Source of the DNA: Phytophthora quininea
Lineage: Eukaryota > Oomycota > Peronosporomycetes > Peronosporales > Peronosporaceae
NCBI GenBank assembly: GCA_011947345.1
Contig: JAAVTG010000525.1
Location: 186,001 to 250,000 of the forward strand
Length of the DNA stretch: 64,000 nt
Reading direction: 5' to 3'
The translations under genes and the position numbers were made by a program. Positions 1 through 12,247 of the stretch are shown here, piece after piece. The notes below the pieces were generated by a model that saw only the letters and a program-made list of their open reading frames with translations, ran no database searches and had not been told where the DNA came from. The number at the start of each line of letters is the position of its first letter. Position 1 is the stretch's first letter.

Positions 1-3000
1 GAAAGTCAACATGCTGATCCCAGGACTTTATTCTTCCAGAAAGAGAAGCTCAATCTGGATCAGCGACGGAAGAAAGCTCTAGACGCTCACAATCGACTGA
101 TTGAAGCCATGAAAGCTTGGAAAGAAGCAGAGTTATCTCTTGTCGAGCTGCAACGGAGTCAGCTTCGAGTGAGTCCTTCCTACCCGCTTTTACCTGAACA
201 TCGTACTCGATGGAGTGATCGCTTCCATAACGCTTTGCGTCGTGGAGAAACTGATGCAGGCGAGGTACAAGCAAAGTACACAGAGATATTGCACGTTTGC
301 CAAGACTTTATCGACACAGCGACGGCGATCGCTTTGATTCTCGTCCGTGAATATTACTTACCACTCAAAGACAAGTCGGTGCTGCCTGCAAGAGAGACGT
401 CAATCGACGGCCGTAAAGATGAAATCCGCTCCACGTCTCGACTAAAATACGAAGCCCACAACATTTTATTCAAGATCTGCACAGACGACCATGGCCGGTT
501 CGAAAACTCGCACGAATTTGCTGCGAAAGCTGGTGGCCATGAAGTGCGGAATTCGGCGCTTTACCTACGAGAATTGAGTTCTTTCAGTAACATCCGAGTC
601 CCGTTGCAGTGTACGGTTGACTATCAAGGCTTCCGAGTGGTATGTTCCTCGAAAATACCAATCGAAACGATCACATGGGGCGAGTCGGGAGATATCCAAC
701 GAGTGGCCAAGCAGCTCGTCCAAGGCAGCGACAACCGAGGCAAGACGGTGGTTTTCCAAAGTAAAGAGTTAGACGACGCCTTAACTGCTGCTGCTGGTCG
801 ACTCAACCTCAGCCGACATGGTACTCGAGGGTATCAAGATCTGACGTCCAAGAGTTTAAGTTGTGCTGCAGATATGCTGGGCTATCTCAATGGTCAGAAG
901 CAGCTCGTGGTGTTGAATTTCGCCAGAGCGATGCCGCCGGAAGATCCGGATGTGACGCCGCATTTGCTGCAGTCGACGAGAGGGATGAGTATCATGTGGA
1001 GACAGCTACGACCCGAGTTAGTAAGAAGCTTCCCTACTCCATTATCCCCTGATGCGTTGTCATCGCTAACATATCGCACTCCGGATTGGCAAGAACAAGC
1101 GCTCGGAGTCGAAGACGCCACGAAATACCTCGTGTCCGAAGTCATCCCGTTGTTCGCTGTCAAGCTGTCGCAAAAGAGCGACTACTTTGACTCGCCAGAG
1201 TTTGATCTGGTCAAGGAGATGCATCGCCATGGAATTAACATGCGGCATTTGGGACTTTTACGGTCGCAATTCCTGTTTCAGTTGGCTGGGACTGCTACGC
1301 TGCAGTACTCGACCGCGGAGATCCAAACTACGCAAGATTTTACCCGAGAAGTTGACCGCGGATCACTGCTGTCTATCAACGGAAAAGTTGTGCAGTAAGC
1401 AGCGATCAAAGCCACCGCTTCGATGCTGCGTGCATTACGTTGACTACGGTTCATCTCGGCGACTCGATCCAGAATGTGCCGGTGTATTGTGGTCGTCAAG
1501 AATGTCAAGAGCGGTCGGTTAGTGTTAGACGCTTGCTGCTGGCCGAGATGGTGGCGCGTGCGTTCAAGAATATTGTCCGGCATTTTATGCGGCAGGCCTC
1601 AAAAAGTAATTCAACAGGGTTAACGCCAATGCTACACAAGCAGATATTGATCCAGTCGCTGAATCTGCTGAGTGGCAGTCGCAATGGGAGTGAAACCTTG
1701 TGGAATGTCCATCTCTACGAAGGCATTCGAGCTCGGTTTGGGTTACGGGCTGTGTCCGAAGTCGACAAGCACAATTTACGGACGAAACTCTTGCCGATGT
1801 TGGAGTACATCGTTCGACGAGTAGCGGACATGATGGCGGTGCCAATCTCGCTGCTTTGCTTGGAGAGAGTCGCTCAACTCCCGGACTGCTACACGTTCGT
1901 ACTTGACGATTTACTACCGTCAGGAGACCACTACAGAGTCAAGCACAATGTCTCGATGCTGTACTTCTCCATGGCTTCTCTGCTACTGCTGCAAGCTACA
2001 GTGAAACAAGCGACGTCGTACAAGCAATTGATCGTGTCGGATGAACCCCAAGGATATTGGCCGCTGTGTGATCGTCGAGGGACTTTAGAGCCGACAAATC
2101 TTGGCACATATGGGGTAGATTTCAAAGGGAAATACCTACCTGGATGTACTCTCGAAGGTGACGGTCCAATCCTCAACGCCGACTTGAACCGATCGCTGGA
2201 GCTTCGCAAAGCAGCTCGGAGTTGCGTACATTTCCCGTATGTCGAAATGTTTTACCCCGCAAGTGTTGAGACCTACGTATCACTGGAAACGTGGTGTAAA
2301 TGCGACGGTCACGAGAGTACTCGACGGGTGGTATTAACGCTCGGTCGCTTTTGCATTAGCGCATTGAAAGCGAACGTCTGGGCCTTCAGTATCAACGTGA
2401 AGAGCATCGACATTGTGGCGTTTGGTTCGCACGTAGTTTTGGGGAAGTGGACGCATTTGGTCGGCACGTACGACGGCACAATTCTTCGGTTCTACGTGGA
2501 CGGACTACTACAAAGCGAAGTCGAAGTGGACAGTGTCGTGGACTTAGAGATCCAGAAACGAGAAGCGGTGATGGCTAAAACTCGAGAAGATATCGCTGAC
2601 TTGGAGGACGAAGCTAAAAGTACGTGTTTCAAAGAGATCGACCGTGAGATGAAGGTCTTTTCACCACGAAAGAAGGCAAGAAACAGATTAAAACAATCAC
2701 CGACAAGCTGCTAGATGAGCATGAGTTTCGTGTGCGGCTGTCTCGAAATGCAGCCAATGCTGCAACGACTGACGGGAACGCTTCAGCTAAGACGGAGAGT
2801 GCGCCAATTCCTACATCCAAAGCTTCTCGTACAGATTTTGAGCCGGTGGCAAAGAAGCAACTTCTACGTGAGAAGTTCGAAGAGAAATGGCTAGTAGTCT
2901 CTGCGGAATTCAAGCAGATGAGAGAGAGTGTTAACGTGAAGATCCAACGGGAATTGGACGAGCAGTCCAACCTGGAGGCTCGTCAGCTACGTATTGGATG

Positions 3001-5400
3001 TTTATCTTCCGTACGTCGACGAGACGGGAAGTACTTTTCCACGGGAGTATAGCGCACGTCGCGTACTACAACGGGAAGATGTTGAGTCGTGACGAGATCA
3101 ACGCTCACTACGTCATGGGAACTCGCGACCGAGCTCACGAATCGGACCATTTATTTGCCTTAGCTTCCAGTCGGTTCTCAGGAGCATTGGAGTACGCTTC
3201 GGACGATAAGAAAATGTTGGAGAAATTTGCAGAGAATATCTGTGCGTCTCTCAAATATGATCTGGACCATCGACATGCGCAACAAGTCTACAAGAAGAAG
3301 GTTCGGTGCGGGCTAAAGCCTTTCGTGGCGACCGAAAACGCCCACGGAATTGCTGAGATCATGAAGAACTTGCCACGAGATCCAATGTTCAGCGACTTGT
3401 TCCTGCTGTGTTACCACAGTCTACTGAAGATCCAGCCACAGTATTTCCAAGCGGTCGAATCGGATAGTTGTCGATTGGCGTTGAAAGAGCTGGCGCGTAT
3501 GCCGTTTGCGTTCTTTCTTGGCTCTCGATCGGCCAGTTCGTTGACGAGTATCATGAGCACGTACGACCACAACGATGAGGAGGAATTAATTGTCTCTACG
3601 TTTGCTGATATTATCTGCAAAGTTATGGTGGAATTTCCAACACTTTACGGCGACGGACTGACGAGTATGGTGTGGCTACGTGATCTCCATAACCCCAAGG
3701 CGATTGTCTACTTTATTCTGTCCATGGAGACGAGTGAAGACGCTCGATATATTAACTTGAAAGATGTGTCGGATATCTCGGAAGACGACATGAGCGTGAT
3801 CGCCAAAAACAACCGGATTTGCAGTGGCTTCGTGTTGGCGAGATGCTCGTTTTTAAAGGATTTTACGATGAAGAATATCGCGCTGAGTTGTTCTCAATTG
3901 GAGCTGCTCGACATTTCGTATTGTACTTTAATCACGGACCTTGGACTTGGGGTGATCGGCAAGTACTGCAACCGTCTCGTACGGCTAAAACTCAAGCATT
4001 GTTCTCAGATACGAGACGTCGGAGTGGAAGCGATTGTACGAACTAACCCAAAGCTTGAGGAGATCACTCTGAGCTTCTGCGAGAGAATAACAGACCGGTG
4101 TTTCCTTACAATCGGCAAAGCTTGTCCGTTGTTAACCACTTTAGAGATGGAGCTGTGCGTCCAACTTGGCAATAGCGCTATGAAGTATTTGGCATCAACG
4201 CTGAAAAATCCCAACAAGCTTCGCACACTGAATATTGGCGGATGTCGACGGATTACTGACGAAGGGCTACTGGGAATTGTCAAAGTCTGCACGGGTTTAA
4301 GATACGTCAACGTTCGTCTTTGTGACAGGCTCACGGACACGTCTCTAAGAGCGTTGACGCACAGCTGCTTGGAGTTGGAAGCGTTGAACGTGGAGGAACT
4401 CGATTCGCTCTCGTACAAAGTGTTTATGTTCGACCAGGAAGGCGACGGCCGCGCTGTCGTGGATAAGAACTTGCTCTTAAAGCTGAAAACCCTCGACGTC
4501 GCTGGCTGTAGTGGTCTAAACGACTTGGCTCTGGGGCATGTCGGACATCGAGCGAAAGCGATTGAATCGTTAAACATTTCATCGTGCGCAGAACTAAGCG
4601 ACGAAGGGTTGCTGTGGCTGCTAGACGACATGCTCGACCACTCAGTCGGAGGAACTAAACTGACTCATTTTGATGTGAGCTACTGCTCTCGGTTGACGAC
4701 GTTTGGAATCCATCGCGTAGTTCTGCGCTGCCCAACGCTAGTGTCGTTGAATCTCTCTGGATGTACGAACTTAAGTGACACTAACGTAGTGGACATTGTG
4801 AATTCATGCGAGAAGCTCGTGCGACTGGAGCTTGCATACTGTCGAGAGTTGACGGATAGTGTGTTGGTCTCTATTGCCAAACACTTGAGTCTTGAGGAAT
4901 TAAACGTAGCGCGTTGTATCCAAATCACGGACGATGGAATGCTCGACATTGCTGGCCAGTCAGCAGTGCTCCGTCGCTTAAATATTTCTGCCTGCAAGAA
5001 ATTAAGTGAACGAACACTTGTGGCTTTGCTGGAAGGCTGTCGACTTCTTGAGGAATTGGACGTAACTCACTGCCCAAACTTCTCACCGGAGACTCTCGCT
5101 CGATTCGCCAAGCGTAAAGTCAACGTTATCACTCGAAAGCTTGAACAAGTTTTGATCACATCGGCAGTGGAGACTTTAGAGTCGAGCGAGTTACGGGAAC
5201 GAGAAGAAGCCAAACAACAGCAAAACGAGATGCCTTCGGAAGCATTAAAGTATATGAGTCCAGAACGTCGAGCAAAGTACGCAAAGGCATTGAAAGTAGA
5301 GAGACCAGCGGCGATTCCAACGGAGACTGAGACCAAGAAGCCAAGCAAACCGACTTCGAATAATCTACCGCCAATTATTAGGAGGAGTGAGCATGAATAG
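1..5400 (+). CDS. Large CLU-like / LamG / leucine-rich-repeat protein, 5' partial, frame-broken
   Basis: The reading frame is already open at base 1, so the gene starts left of the window. Four stretches in different frames (to 1398, about 1399-2640, about 2642-2990, about 3000-5400) form one protein. The first resembles the CLU (clustered mitochondria/TIF31) core: a HNILFKI segment, [45 protein letters not shown] and [15 protein letters not shown]. The second continues with [17 protein letters not shown] and then a LamG/concanavalin-like unit ([27 protein letters not shown]), interrupted by a charged helical insert before its last strands ([15 protein letters not shown]). The last part carries about 15 cysteine-type LRRs (C..L..L..SYC..ITD) like AMN1/F-box LRR proteins, ending in a basic tail and TAG at 5398. 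CLU proteins act in mitochondrial distribution and mRNA binding, but the role of this combination is unknown. The frame changes near 1395 and 2645 each fit one lost base; the LamG end near 2990-3040 needs more than one indel. Confidence 0.75.
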
Positions 5401-5465
5401 TATTCAGTGGAATATACTTTTGAAACGGACATCCGAAGGGACAACTTTGTTCATTTTGCTATAGA

Positions 5466-6633
5466 ATGGATCGCAGCGATGTGGAAATTGAGAATCTGGA
5501 GAGCAAAAGCGCCGGTCCGATGCCTTCGCACATCGAGCAATCTATCTGTAAGTTTAAGCACAACGTTATTGATTGAGTAACTACTTTACAAAGTGTTGCT
5601 TGTAGCAATCTCTGAACAGGACGAATTAACCTTACTTCGAGAAGAAAATGAGTTGCTGAAGAAGAAGCTCAAGGCGTTGGAAAAAGGAGCTCGTGGAGAC
5701 AAATCCGGCTTGTCGGTGAACTATGTCACTTCACGGGGATTTGTTGTGAATTAGAGATTGATATGACATATCGATGGCAGAAAACTTGTCGTCGATGAGA
5801 AGGAGATGCACGAGATAGACAAGTTACTGAAGAAAGCAGAGGTAAGTCTTCGGCTCTGTCAATATGTCCTGTGGCCAAGCTAACTGTTATGTGAATATTA
5901 TAGGAGGCGAAAATGGAGGCGATGAATTACGTTGCCAACTCGTCGCGTGAGAAGGTCAGTCGCTAGTTTTTGAACTGCTGGGAAGTGAATAAAACTCCAT
6001 AAAATTTCGCGGATATGGTGCACAGCTCGGCCAAGACGTCCAAGTACTTCAATCCATTCTGCAAAAAGTAAAAGCCAACTGAACCTATGTTTTTTCTTTC
6101 TTTCTAACGCTTGCTCTCATTTTTGAAGGCGAAAGCGGAACGTCACGCTTTCAAAAGAAAGTGAAAGTCAGCGAGGAAAAGCTGCGTGTCGAGCAGGCGA
6201 AGATGGCTCAGGTAACACAAAAATATATTCGTGGGAGAATCACTAACAAAAGGAGTGCCTCAGGAGGAAATTCGATTCCAAGTGGACCGAGAAATATTTG
6301 CCAAGATTATCAAGGTATGCTGCAACTTCGTTATCACCATGTAGTTGTACAGAGTCACTGACGGTATCAAAATGACAGGACGACCGAGACTCATACAACA
6401 AAGAAGTGGATCTCCTGATCCAGAAAGTGACAGCCATCCAGAAAGAAAAGTACGAGCTGTTCCTATGGGCACAGGAGCAGCAAGAACGACACCTGCAAGA
6501 GATCCGAAAGCTCACGCGAGCTCTTGGCAAAACGAAGCGAGATGTGGATGACCAGGCCACCAAGAGCATGGCTGTTCTGAGCGGAGTGCGCCAAGTTGCG
6601 TCCACGGTGTTCCCTCGCACCAGTAGTGCCTAA
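5466..6633 (+). CDS. Small coiled-coil protein, about seven exons
   Basis: Not recognised as a named family. ATG at 5466 opens [15 protein letters not shown] and the first intron is 5548-5605 (GT-AG, phase 1), after which [20 protein letters not shown] continues the frame. Further short exons encode charged heptad-rich peptides ([79 protein letters not shown]) and a last exon from about 6380 to TAA at 6631-6633. Introns are 50-70 bp. The last exon is rich in K, E and Q and ends [12 protein letters not shown]. The splice near 5715-5780 does not keep frame as printed, so either a base is missing or that boundary differs. The composition suggests a structural or trafficking coiled coil of roughly 230-250 residues; nothing more specific can be said. 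Confidence 0.6.
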
Positions 6634-6698
6634 ACAGCGCGATACTTCAGAAATCATCCATCGGATGCAAACCTATCGTGTTCCTTTAAGACCTTTTC

Positions 6699-7270
6699 TT
6701 ATTCCAGCGGACTGTAGATGATTCTTTGGAGACCTTCGCGCTGCTCCGACACTTGGATGACCATTTTCAGGTCGAGGATGTCTCCGTCGTCGTCTTTGAA
6801 CGAGGCAATCAGCAGGCCGCAGTTGGTCAATTGGCTGGGTTGGATCCCGCTAATGTTGATTTGCGGGGCCTGGGCAGTATGATCAACGTCAACAATACGA
6901 CAAGCAACAAGTTTTCTAAACCAAATTGACTTTACCGTAAATTGGAAGTTGTTGTCTCCGCGCGCATAGTCAGCAGCTTCGACTTGTCCTAACTGTTTAG
7001 ACAAAGCAAACATGAACGTGTCAATTTGTTGTTGCTATTGCTTCACTTCATGAGACTGACTTTGATAATGTGGCGCTTGGTGACCGAGTCCACCAAATAC
7101 TCAATGTCCCAGACGCCGTTGGTGACGGGGGCGTCCAGATGGAAGTCCACCTCGAGGTTCAGCTCGTCCGTGAGCGCCGCCGGGTTGGGCGAGATGTCCA
7201 CGGCCGTGACGTCCACCGCCGGTCGCGAGCGCAGGTAGTCGTCCTTCTCCTGCTGCTTGCTCTCGCTCAT
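6699..7270 (-). CDS. Conserved small beta-rich protein, three exons, function unknown
   Basis: Minus strand: ATG at 7270 (MSESKQQEKDDYLRSRPAVD). Exon 1 runs 7270-7061, intron 7060-6993, exon 2 6992-6936, intron 6935-6870, exon 3 6869-6699. All junctions are GT-AG and rejoin cleanly (RHIIK/LGQVEAADYARGD, NNFQFT/APQINISGIQ). The spliced product is about 145 residues with alternating hydrophobic strands and short acidic turns (VDVTAVDISPNPAALTDELN, KDDDGDILDLKMVIQVSE) and ends LQRIIYSPLE. The strand pattern faintly recalls the ASF1-type immunoglobulin-like fold, but I cannot name a family. It ends about 65 bp from the end of the converging coiled-coil gene. Confidence 0.6.
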
Positions 7271-7821
7271 CGCTGTTGGATGTGCGCGGCGACTCCGTAG
7301 GTTACTTCACGAAGTAAACGATGAGTTTAGTCATTTTCGCCGTTGAATCTCGCAACATGGGCCGTTACCAATGCTCCCGGCCGGCTGGTTTGTGCGCGAA
7401 GCGATCCCATCTCGGCATTGCGGAGGCCGCGACAAGCATCGATGCTTATGGAAGGGCTCACTTGCTCGAGGCTTCTAACAGCCGAGCTTCAACACCTTCG
7501 GAGATGAAGAGGTTACTCTCTTTCTTGTTTCGATGATCCAGTATATGTTTCCCTTCGATCGAACACTGCAGTAGATTTTTGTCGGAAGTTCCCCTTCAAG
7601 ATTGCTTTCCGATGTAGAGGACGAGTCGAGGGGCAATTTGCCCCTCGGGAGACATGAAGACCAGCGACCGTGGCAAGAGCCACGGCTTGCGCTGACGTTT
7701 CAGCACGCGGGGGCAACTCGCTGCAGATGGGTTCAGCCACGCATTTTTCATCCTCCAAAGGCTGAACCGCCAGTTGGCAACTTGCAGCGTCTTATCACCA
7801 ACCTCTCCACCACCACGATAA
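7271..7821. other. Divergent intergenic region, no gene seen
   Basis: About 550 bp separate the start of the minus-strand three-exon gene (7270) from the ATG of the PH-phosphatase gene (7822). Open frames here are short and uncharacteristic. The interval probably holds the promoters and 5' leaders of both genes, with a pyrimidine-rich stretch (7796-7820) just before the plus-strand ATG. Confidence 0.5.
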
Positions 7822-9184
7822 ATGCCCGCCGAGATCGTGCCGCTCGTCATGCCCTCTCGGCCGCAAGACAACCAGAAGCCCCCGGCCAAGAGCCCCAAGA
7901 CCGTGCACTTCGCCAACACCAAAGAGCTCGAGAGCTGCACGCCACACTTGGACTCGCACTACCCGACCCCACCAGCCGCCAGAGTCATCCCCCAAAACGG
8001 GTCCACCACCAGACGCTACACCATCGACGAAGTGGAGCTCTACTTCAGCGAGGACCGCCCGGAATGTCCCGTGGGGGTCCACGACTACGCCGTACAGAAA
8101 GCTGCCAAACGAGAAACGTTTGTGCTCTGTGGATTCACAGAGACCCGCAGAGTAAAGCTGGGGTTATCCAAATGGGTTAAATGCTGGACCGAGCTCTACC
8201 ACGGCATTCTCGTGCTCCGTAAATTCAAAGACACGGTGCAGCGCAAGCGGTCTTTAGTGCCGGTCGCCTCCAGCAGACTAAAGTTCCTCGATTTTAAGGA
8301 CAACCTGCTGCAGATCGACTATCTGTACCAAGGCCGCTCCGAGACGAAAGTCATGAGATTTCCAAGCAAGCAAGATATGTTTATGTGGTGGTGGGCCATT
8401 CAGGTGGCGGGGAGAGTTCCGATGGAGCCGCAACTACTACACAAATGCATGGGTCGAGAGAGTCTGTCCCCGTTCCAGATCAAAGAAGGCACGTACCAAG
8501 TAGACAATGTGCTTTTCCCAAAGTCCATCCAGCCGTCTCCACATCCTTTAAGAAGGTGATGGCGCCTAGAGGAATTACCCATTTAATCTTCATTCGACAC
8601 GGCGAGACGGAGAATATTAACTTTCGAGTCTGCGACCGAGACAAGCAGTTGACCAAGCGAGGCGAGGAGCAAGCGAAAATCACAGCCAAACATTTGAGTA
8701 AGATGTTCAAAATGAATAACGGAACAGGCCGACCAAGCGTCACAATGGTCTACGGAGGGCTGCGGCGCACTGTCGAGACGGCCGCAATTTTTCAAGAAGG
8801 ATGCCATGGATCACTAAGAAATACGAGTGCTGCTTCCTAGAGGACGGAGCTCCAAAGAACGTCAACACGTTCCAGCGCTTCGACTACCGCGAATCGATGC
8901 ACAAAATGGCGTTCCAGAATATGTGTCGATGGGACGGAGATGACGACTTGGTGCGCGGCCCCAAGGGCGGGGTGGAGAACTACAAGATCATTATCGCTCA
9001 CACGAGCTTCATCCAGTTTTGCATGGCCATGTGCTACGACGTCCCGAAGGAGATCATCCAGTTGGGCGCTCCAATCAGCCATTGCAGCCTCACGCAGATC
9101 GACCTAAAACCGACCGAAGAAATGGCAGGACGATACTCCAACCGCGTCTCGCATCTGCCGCTCACGCACCAAACCAGCGAGTAA
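7822..9184 (+). CDS. PH domain - histidine phosphatase (PGAM5-like) fusion, frame-broken
   Basis: ATG at 7822 starts MPAEIVPLVMPSRPQDNQKP, followed by a proline-rich leader. A pleckstrin-homology-like domain follows (residues about 95-195: ETFVLCGFTETRRVKLGLSK, YHGILVLRKFKD, then MFMWWWAIQVAG at the end with the typical late Trp). The second half is a histidine phosphatase: THLIFIRHGETEN (RHG nucleophile motif), YGGLRRTVETA (second Arg) and IIIAHTSFIQFC (second catalytic His), ending in SHLPLTHQTSE as in PGAM5-like enzymes. It probably dephosphorylates a phosphoprotein or small phosphoester at a membrane recruited through the PH domain; that is inference. The frame changes near 8530 (AAA run) and 8798 (GG), each fitting one lost base. 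Stop TAA at 9182-9184. Confidence 0.8.
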
Positions 9185-9375
9185 CTAAGCAGAGCAGTCC
9201 ACGTAACTATGAACGGAGTGCGTTAAAGTGATCAGGAGATTTCCTTTATTCTACGCAGGTGTTCCTTACGTGTCCAGCACAACTACGCAGGTAAACATTT
9301 CAACTTTAGAGGAAATCAAGGTGAAGACGCAAAATGTATTGGAGATGTGGATGAGAGACAGAATCTACAGTCAGT

Positions 9376-11803
9376 CTAAGTGGCGCAGAGCTGCTTGCCG
9401 ATGTCGTTGGGGCAGTGGCTTCCCGAGAACGAGTTGGCCGGCGTGACGTTCAACGTTGTAGAAGCACTCACGATGGCCAAGTAGTGTCCTCGATCCGATT
9501 TCGTGCCACATTGAGCTGGTGTCAACGAGTCCGCCGACGTTGTACTGACACGAGCGATGGCCTCGTCAACACTGAGCGGGAACCGCCCCACCACCAGAGT
9601 GTAGTCTCCTGCCGGGAGAGCCAACGACATGTACGGGTCCCGGAAATTGATGGAGCGGTAGTGCGTTCGCTTGACGAAGTTATCATCGTCGTCGTCCGAG
9701 TTGATCAGGTCGGCTGCAGTGAGTCCTGACGGGTTGGCTCGGAACAAGTAGGCGGTGGCGTCCACGTATGCGCTTTCGCAGAAGCCGTTGACGTCCTTGA
9801 AACCTGCGAGATCATCGGTGCCGTAGGACGCTACCTCCATCGTAACACGTCCAAAGGCAGCCACCGTGAACGGGATGTAGTCGACCGACACCGAGCTTTG
9901 GCCACGGACGATGGTGCCTTCCACACCCATAGCATTGATCAATGCAGCCTCGCGGTGGTACGGGCACTGAGTGAACGGAGCGTTCGGATCGACCGCACCA
10001 CACTGCGAACCGATGTAGGTTTTCGGCGAGGTCGCAGTAATTGCCACACGAGAGCGAATCGTCAGTCGGTAGCTGCCGTAGTTGGAGATGCCTTGGGCAC
10101 ACACACGAACGTTGGCAGACAGCGGCATGCGCTTGTTGATGGCTTGGTCCGTGGTCAATCCCGAGGCACTCACTGCCAGTCGGTAGCTGCCTTTCGTCAA
10201 CGGCAGATACAAGTACGGGTCGGCAGCGCTGATAGACCCGTCCACTTTGCCGTAGCCTGATGGAGCGTTGTCGTTGACCGCGACGGCCGTCATCGCGCCA
10301 GACGCAGCGTCCAATTTGAATAGAATGATACTCGAGTCGAGGTATCCAGCATTGCAGTCCTTGTTGACGTCCACGTAGCTGCCGCTCAGCTCCTCCATGG
10401 ACAAGATATCCAGCTCGACGCTGCCGTCCGACGGTAAATTGAAGTCGACGTAGTCGACGGACGTGTACGTCGTTGTCGACGTGATGGTACCGTCAATCAC
10501 CACCTTTGGACGGTTGATGCCGAGGTTGGTGCCGGTGTTGGCGCTTGTGTGGGCGGCGAGGTGTACGGAGCTTGCGTCACGGCCTGGAAGACTGCGTCCT
10601 TCGGAAGGATGTTGAGCGACTGCATGTCGTTGATGAGCTTGTAACTGTTGATCGCGGTGTTGGGGCAGCCGCCGCAGTGGTGCAGCGCCACCACCGAATT
10701 GTCGCTCAAGAGATGACCGGCGATCCCGACGACCCTCCCTGCGTGTCGAGCATGTACGCCACTTGGTTCGGAGCGCAGCCACCGGTGTTCAGCGACGTCA
10801 CCTTGCCCCAGCCGTTGTCGGTCTTCATCGCAATGTGCTTGCCCCAGCCTGCCGGGTGCTGAGGAATGTAGATGCGTTCGTTCAAGACGGCGCCAGCACC
10901 ACGTAGTTGCAAGAAGCCGTAGTCCTTAGACAGGTTGTCAGACAATTTCACAATCGCGTAGTCCAGATTTTCATCGGCGTGGACGAACGTAGCTGACCGT
11001 GCTCGGACTTTGCCACCGCAAGCAAGACCCTTGTCACAATTGGTAGCGCAGGTGGCACCCTGCGCCATGAACTCGAATTCCGTCTTGCTAGCATGGGCCT
11101 GCGACGAAATGCAGTGGTGGTTGGTGATGAGGTGGCCTTCGCTGCCGATTAACCAGCCTGTGCAGAAGAAGGAGCCTTCAGGCTTGTGGATCAGTAGGCG
11201 AGCGACCGCATTGGAAGCCTTGTAGGCGTCAGTGAAGCTGGCGTAGCAAACGGCCTCTTGACTTTCATCAGCACCACAAACTTCTTCCTGCTGCGATTTA
11301 GCGTTGAGAGCGGGCTGGGCCATGAACCGGTAGCTGTCGACAGTGAAGCCCATGCACAGGAACGTGTTCACGGCTTGCGCACCGACGCTGGGATCGGTGC
11401 TTTGAGTGAATAGTTCCACCACTACCGACGTTGTCTGCAGTGCCGTAGCGAAAAAGTCTCCGCTAGCTTCGTCACCGTGATACTTGACCACCGTCTTCTC
11501 GGTGTCGTTCGCGTTGGCCGCGTGGATCTGCACGTAGTCGTTCTTGGGCAGGTTAAAGTTGGTGAAGTGAATCGCGACGAATTGGGCCAGATTGTTGGTG
11601 ATCTGAAAAGCGAAGCGTGGTTGGGCGTCGGAGTCGACGGTGAATTCAGGGTACGCGATAGACGCGTTGCAGCCAACACCGAAGCTGACCGCTTGGACGC
11701 CGACCGGTGTGGTGCTAGTGCTGGTGCTTGTGTTTTGCGCGCTTGCAATGGATGCCAACGCTGCGACGGCGAACGCCGCAAGTTGGTGGAGCAGACGCGT
11801 CAT
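9376..11803 (-). CDS. Secreted Lys-C-like serine protease with C-terminal tandem beta domains, frame-broken
   Basis: ATG at 11803 begins a signal peptide (MTRLLHQLAAFAVAALASIA, cleavage near SAQ). An N-terminal beta-sandwich domain (residues about 30-165) precedes an S1-type protease: His in LITNHHCISS, Asp in ENLDYAIVKL and Ser in DTQGGSSGSPVIS. HPAGWGKHIAMKTDNGWG resembles the lysyl endopeptidase group. After the GGSSGSP motif the frame breaks near 10708 and continues in VVALHHCGGCPNTAINSYKL, then a T/P-rich linker, then breaks again near 10520 into about 380 residues of two related beta domains (YVDFNLPSDGSVELDI and YIPFTVAAFGRVTMEV), similar to bacterial pre-peptidase C-terminal domains. 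Both breaks fit one missing base. Likely secreted into the apoplast or medium for protein digestion. It is the only one of the three neighbouring protease copies with the tail. Confidence 0.85.
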
Positions 11804-12247
11804 GGTAATCTCTCGCTCGGTCTTGGGGCTGGTGGATCGTCCGACACGGGAGATTGGGGAATGGCAAGACTGAAGCGTGTCGAATTGGTAGTCAACGTGG
11901 GAGTTGCAGAGTTCCGGGACGTCATGAGAGTGTGCGTGTCCGGTGAGAGCGCTTGCTAGTCAAACGGTAGTTTTCTTGGTGGTTACTCGAATACTATAGT
12001 GCTCTCCAAAAATGCGATGAGGAAGTCGCTCAAGCCACTGGACGTATTGGGAAGCTACGGTGTATGTCGCTAGCGCGCAAATTCCTGGCCACTTCTACCT
12101 GGAAGTGCTCGATTTCTTGGTTAGCAATATGGATTTTTCTTTCCGCATCGATTCAATTCAAGTTTGAGGTTAAGCATAAAGCCAACAGATTTTTTCATTT
12201 TTCATTTACGTGTATGAAGTGCTAGTGGTAGTAGGCATCACAATCGA
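11804..12247. other. Spacer between protease genes
   Basis: This 444 bp spacer holds the upstream region of the first protease and the 3' end of the second. The part from about 12120 to 12240 is AT-rich. No coding evidence is seen. Confidence 0.5.
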
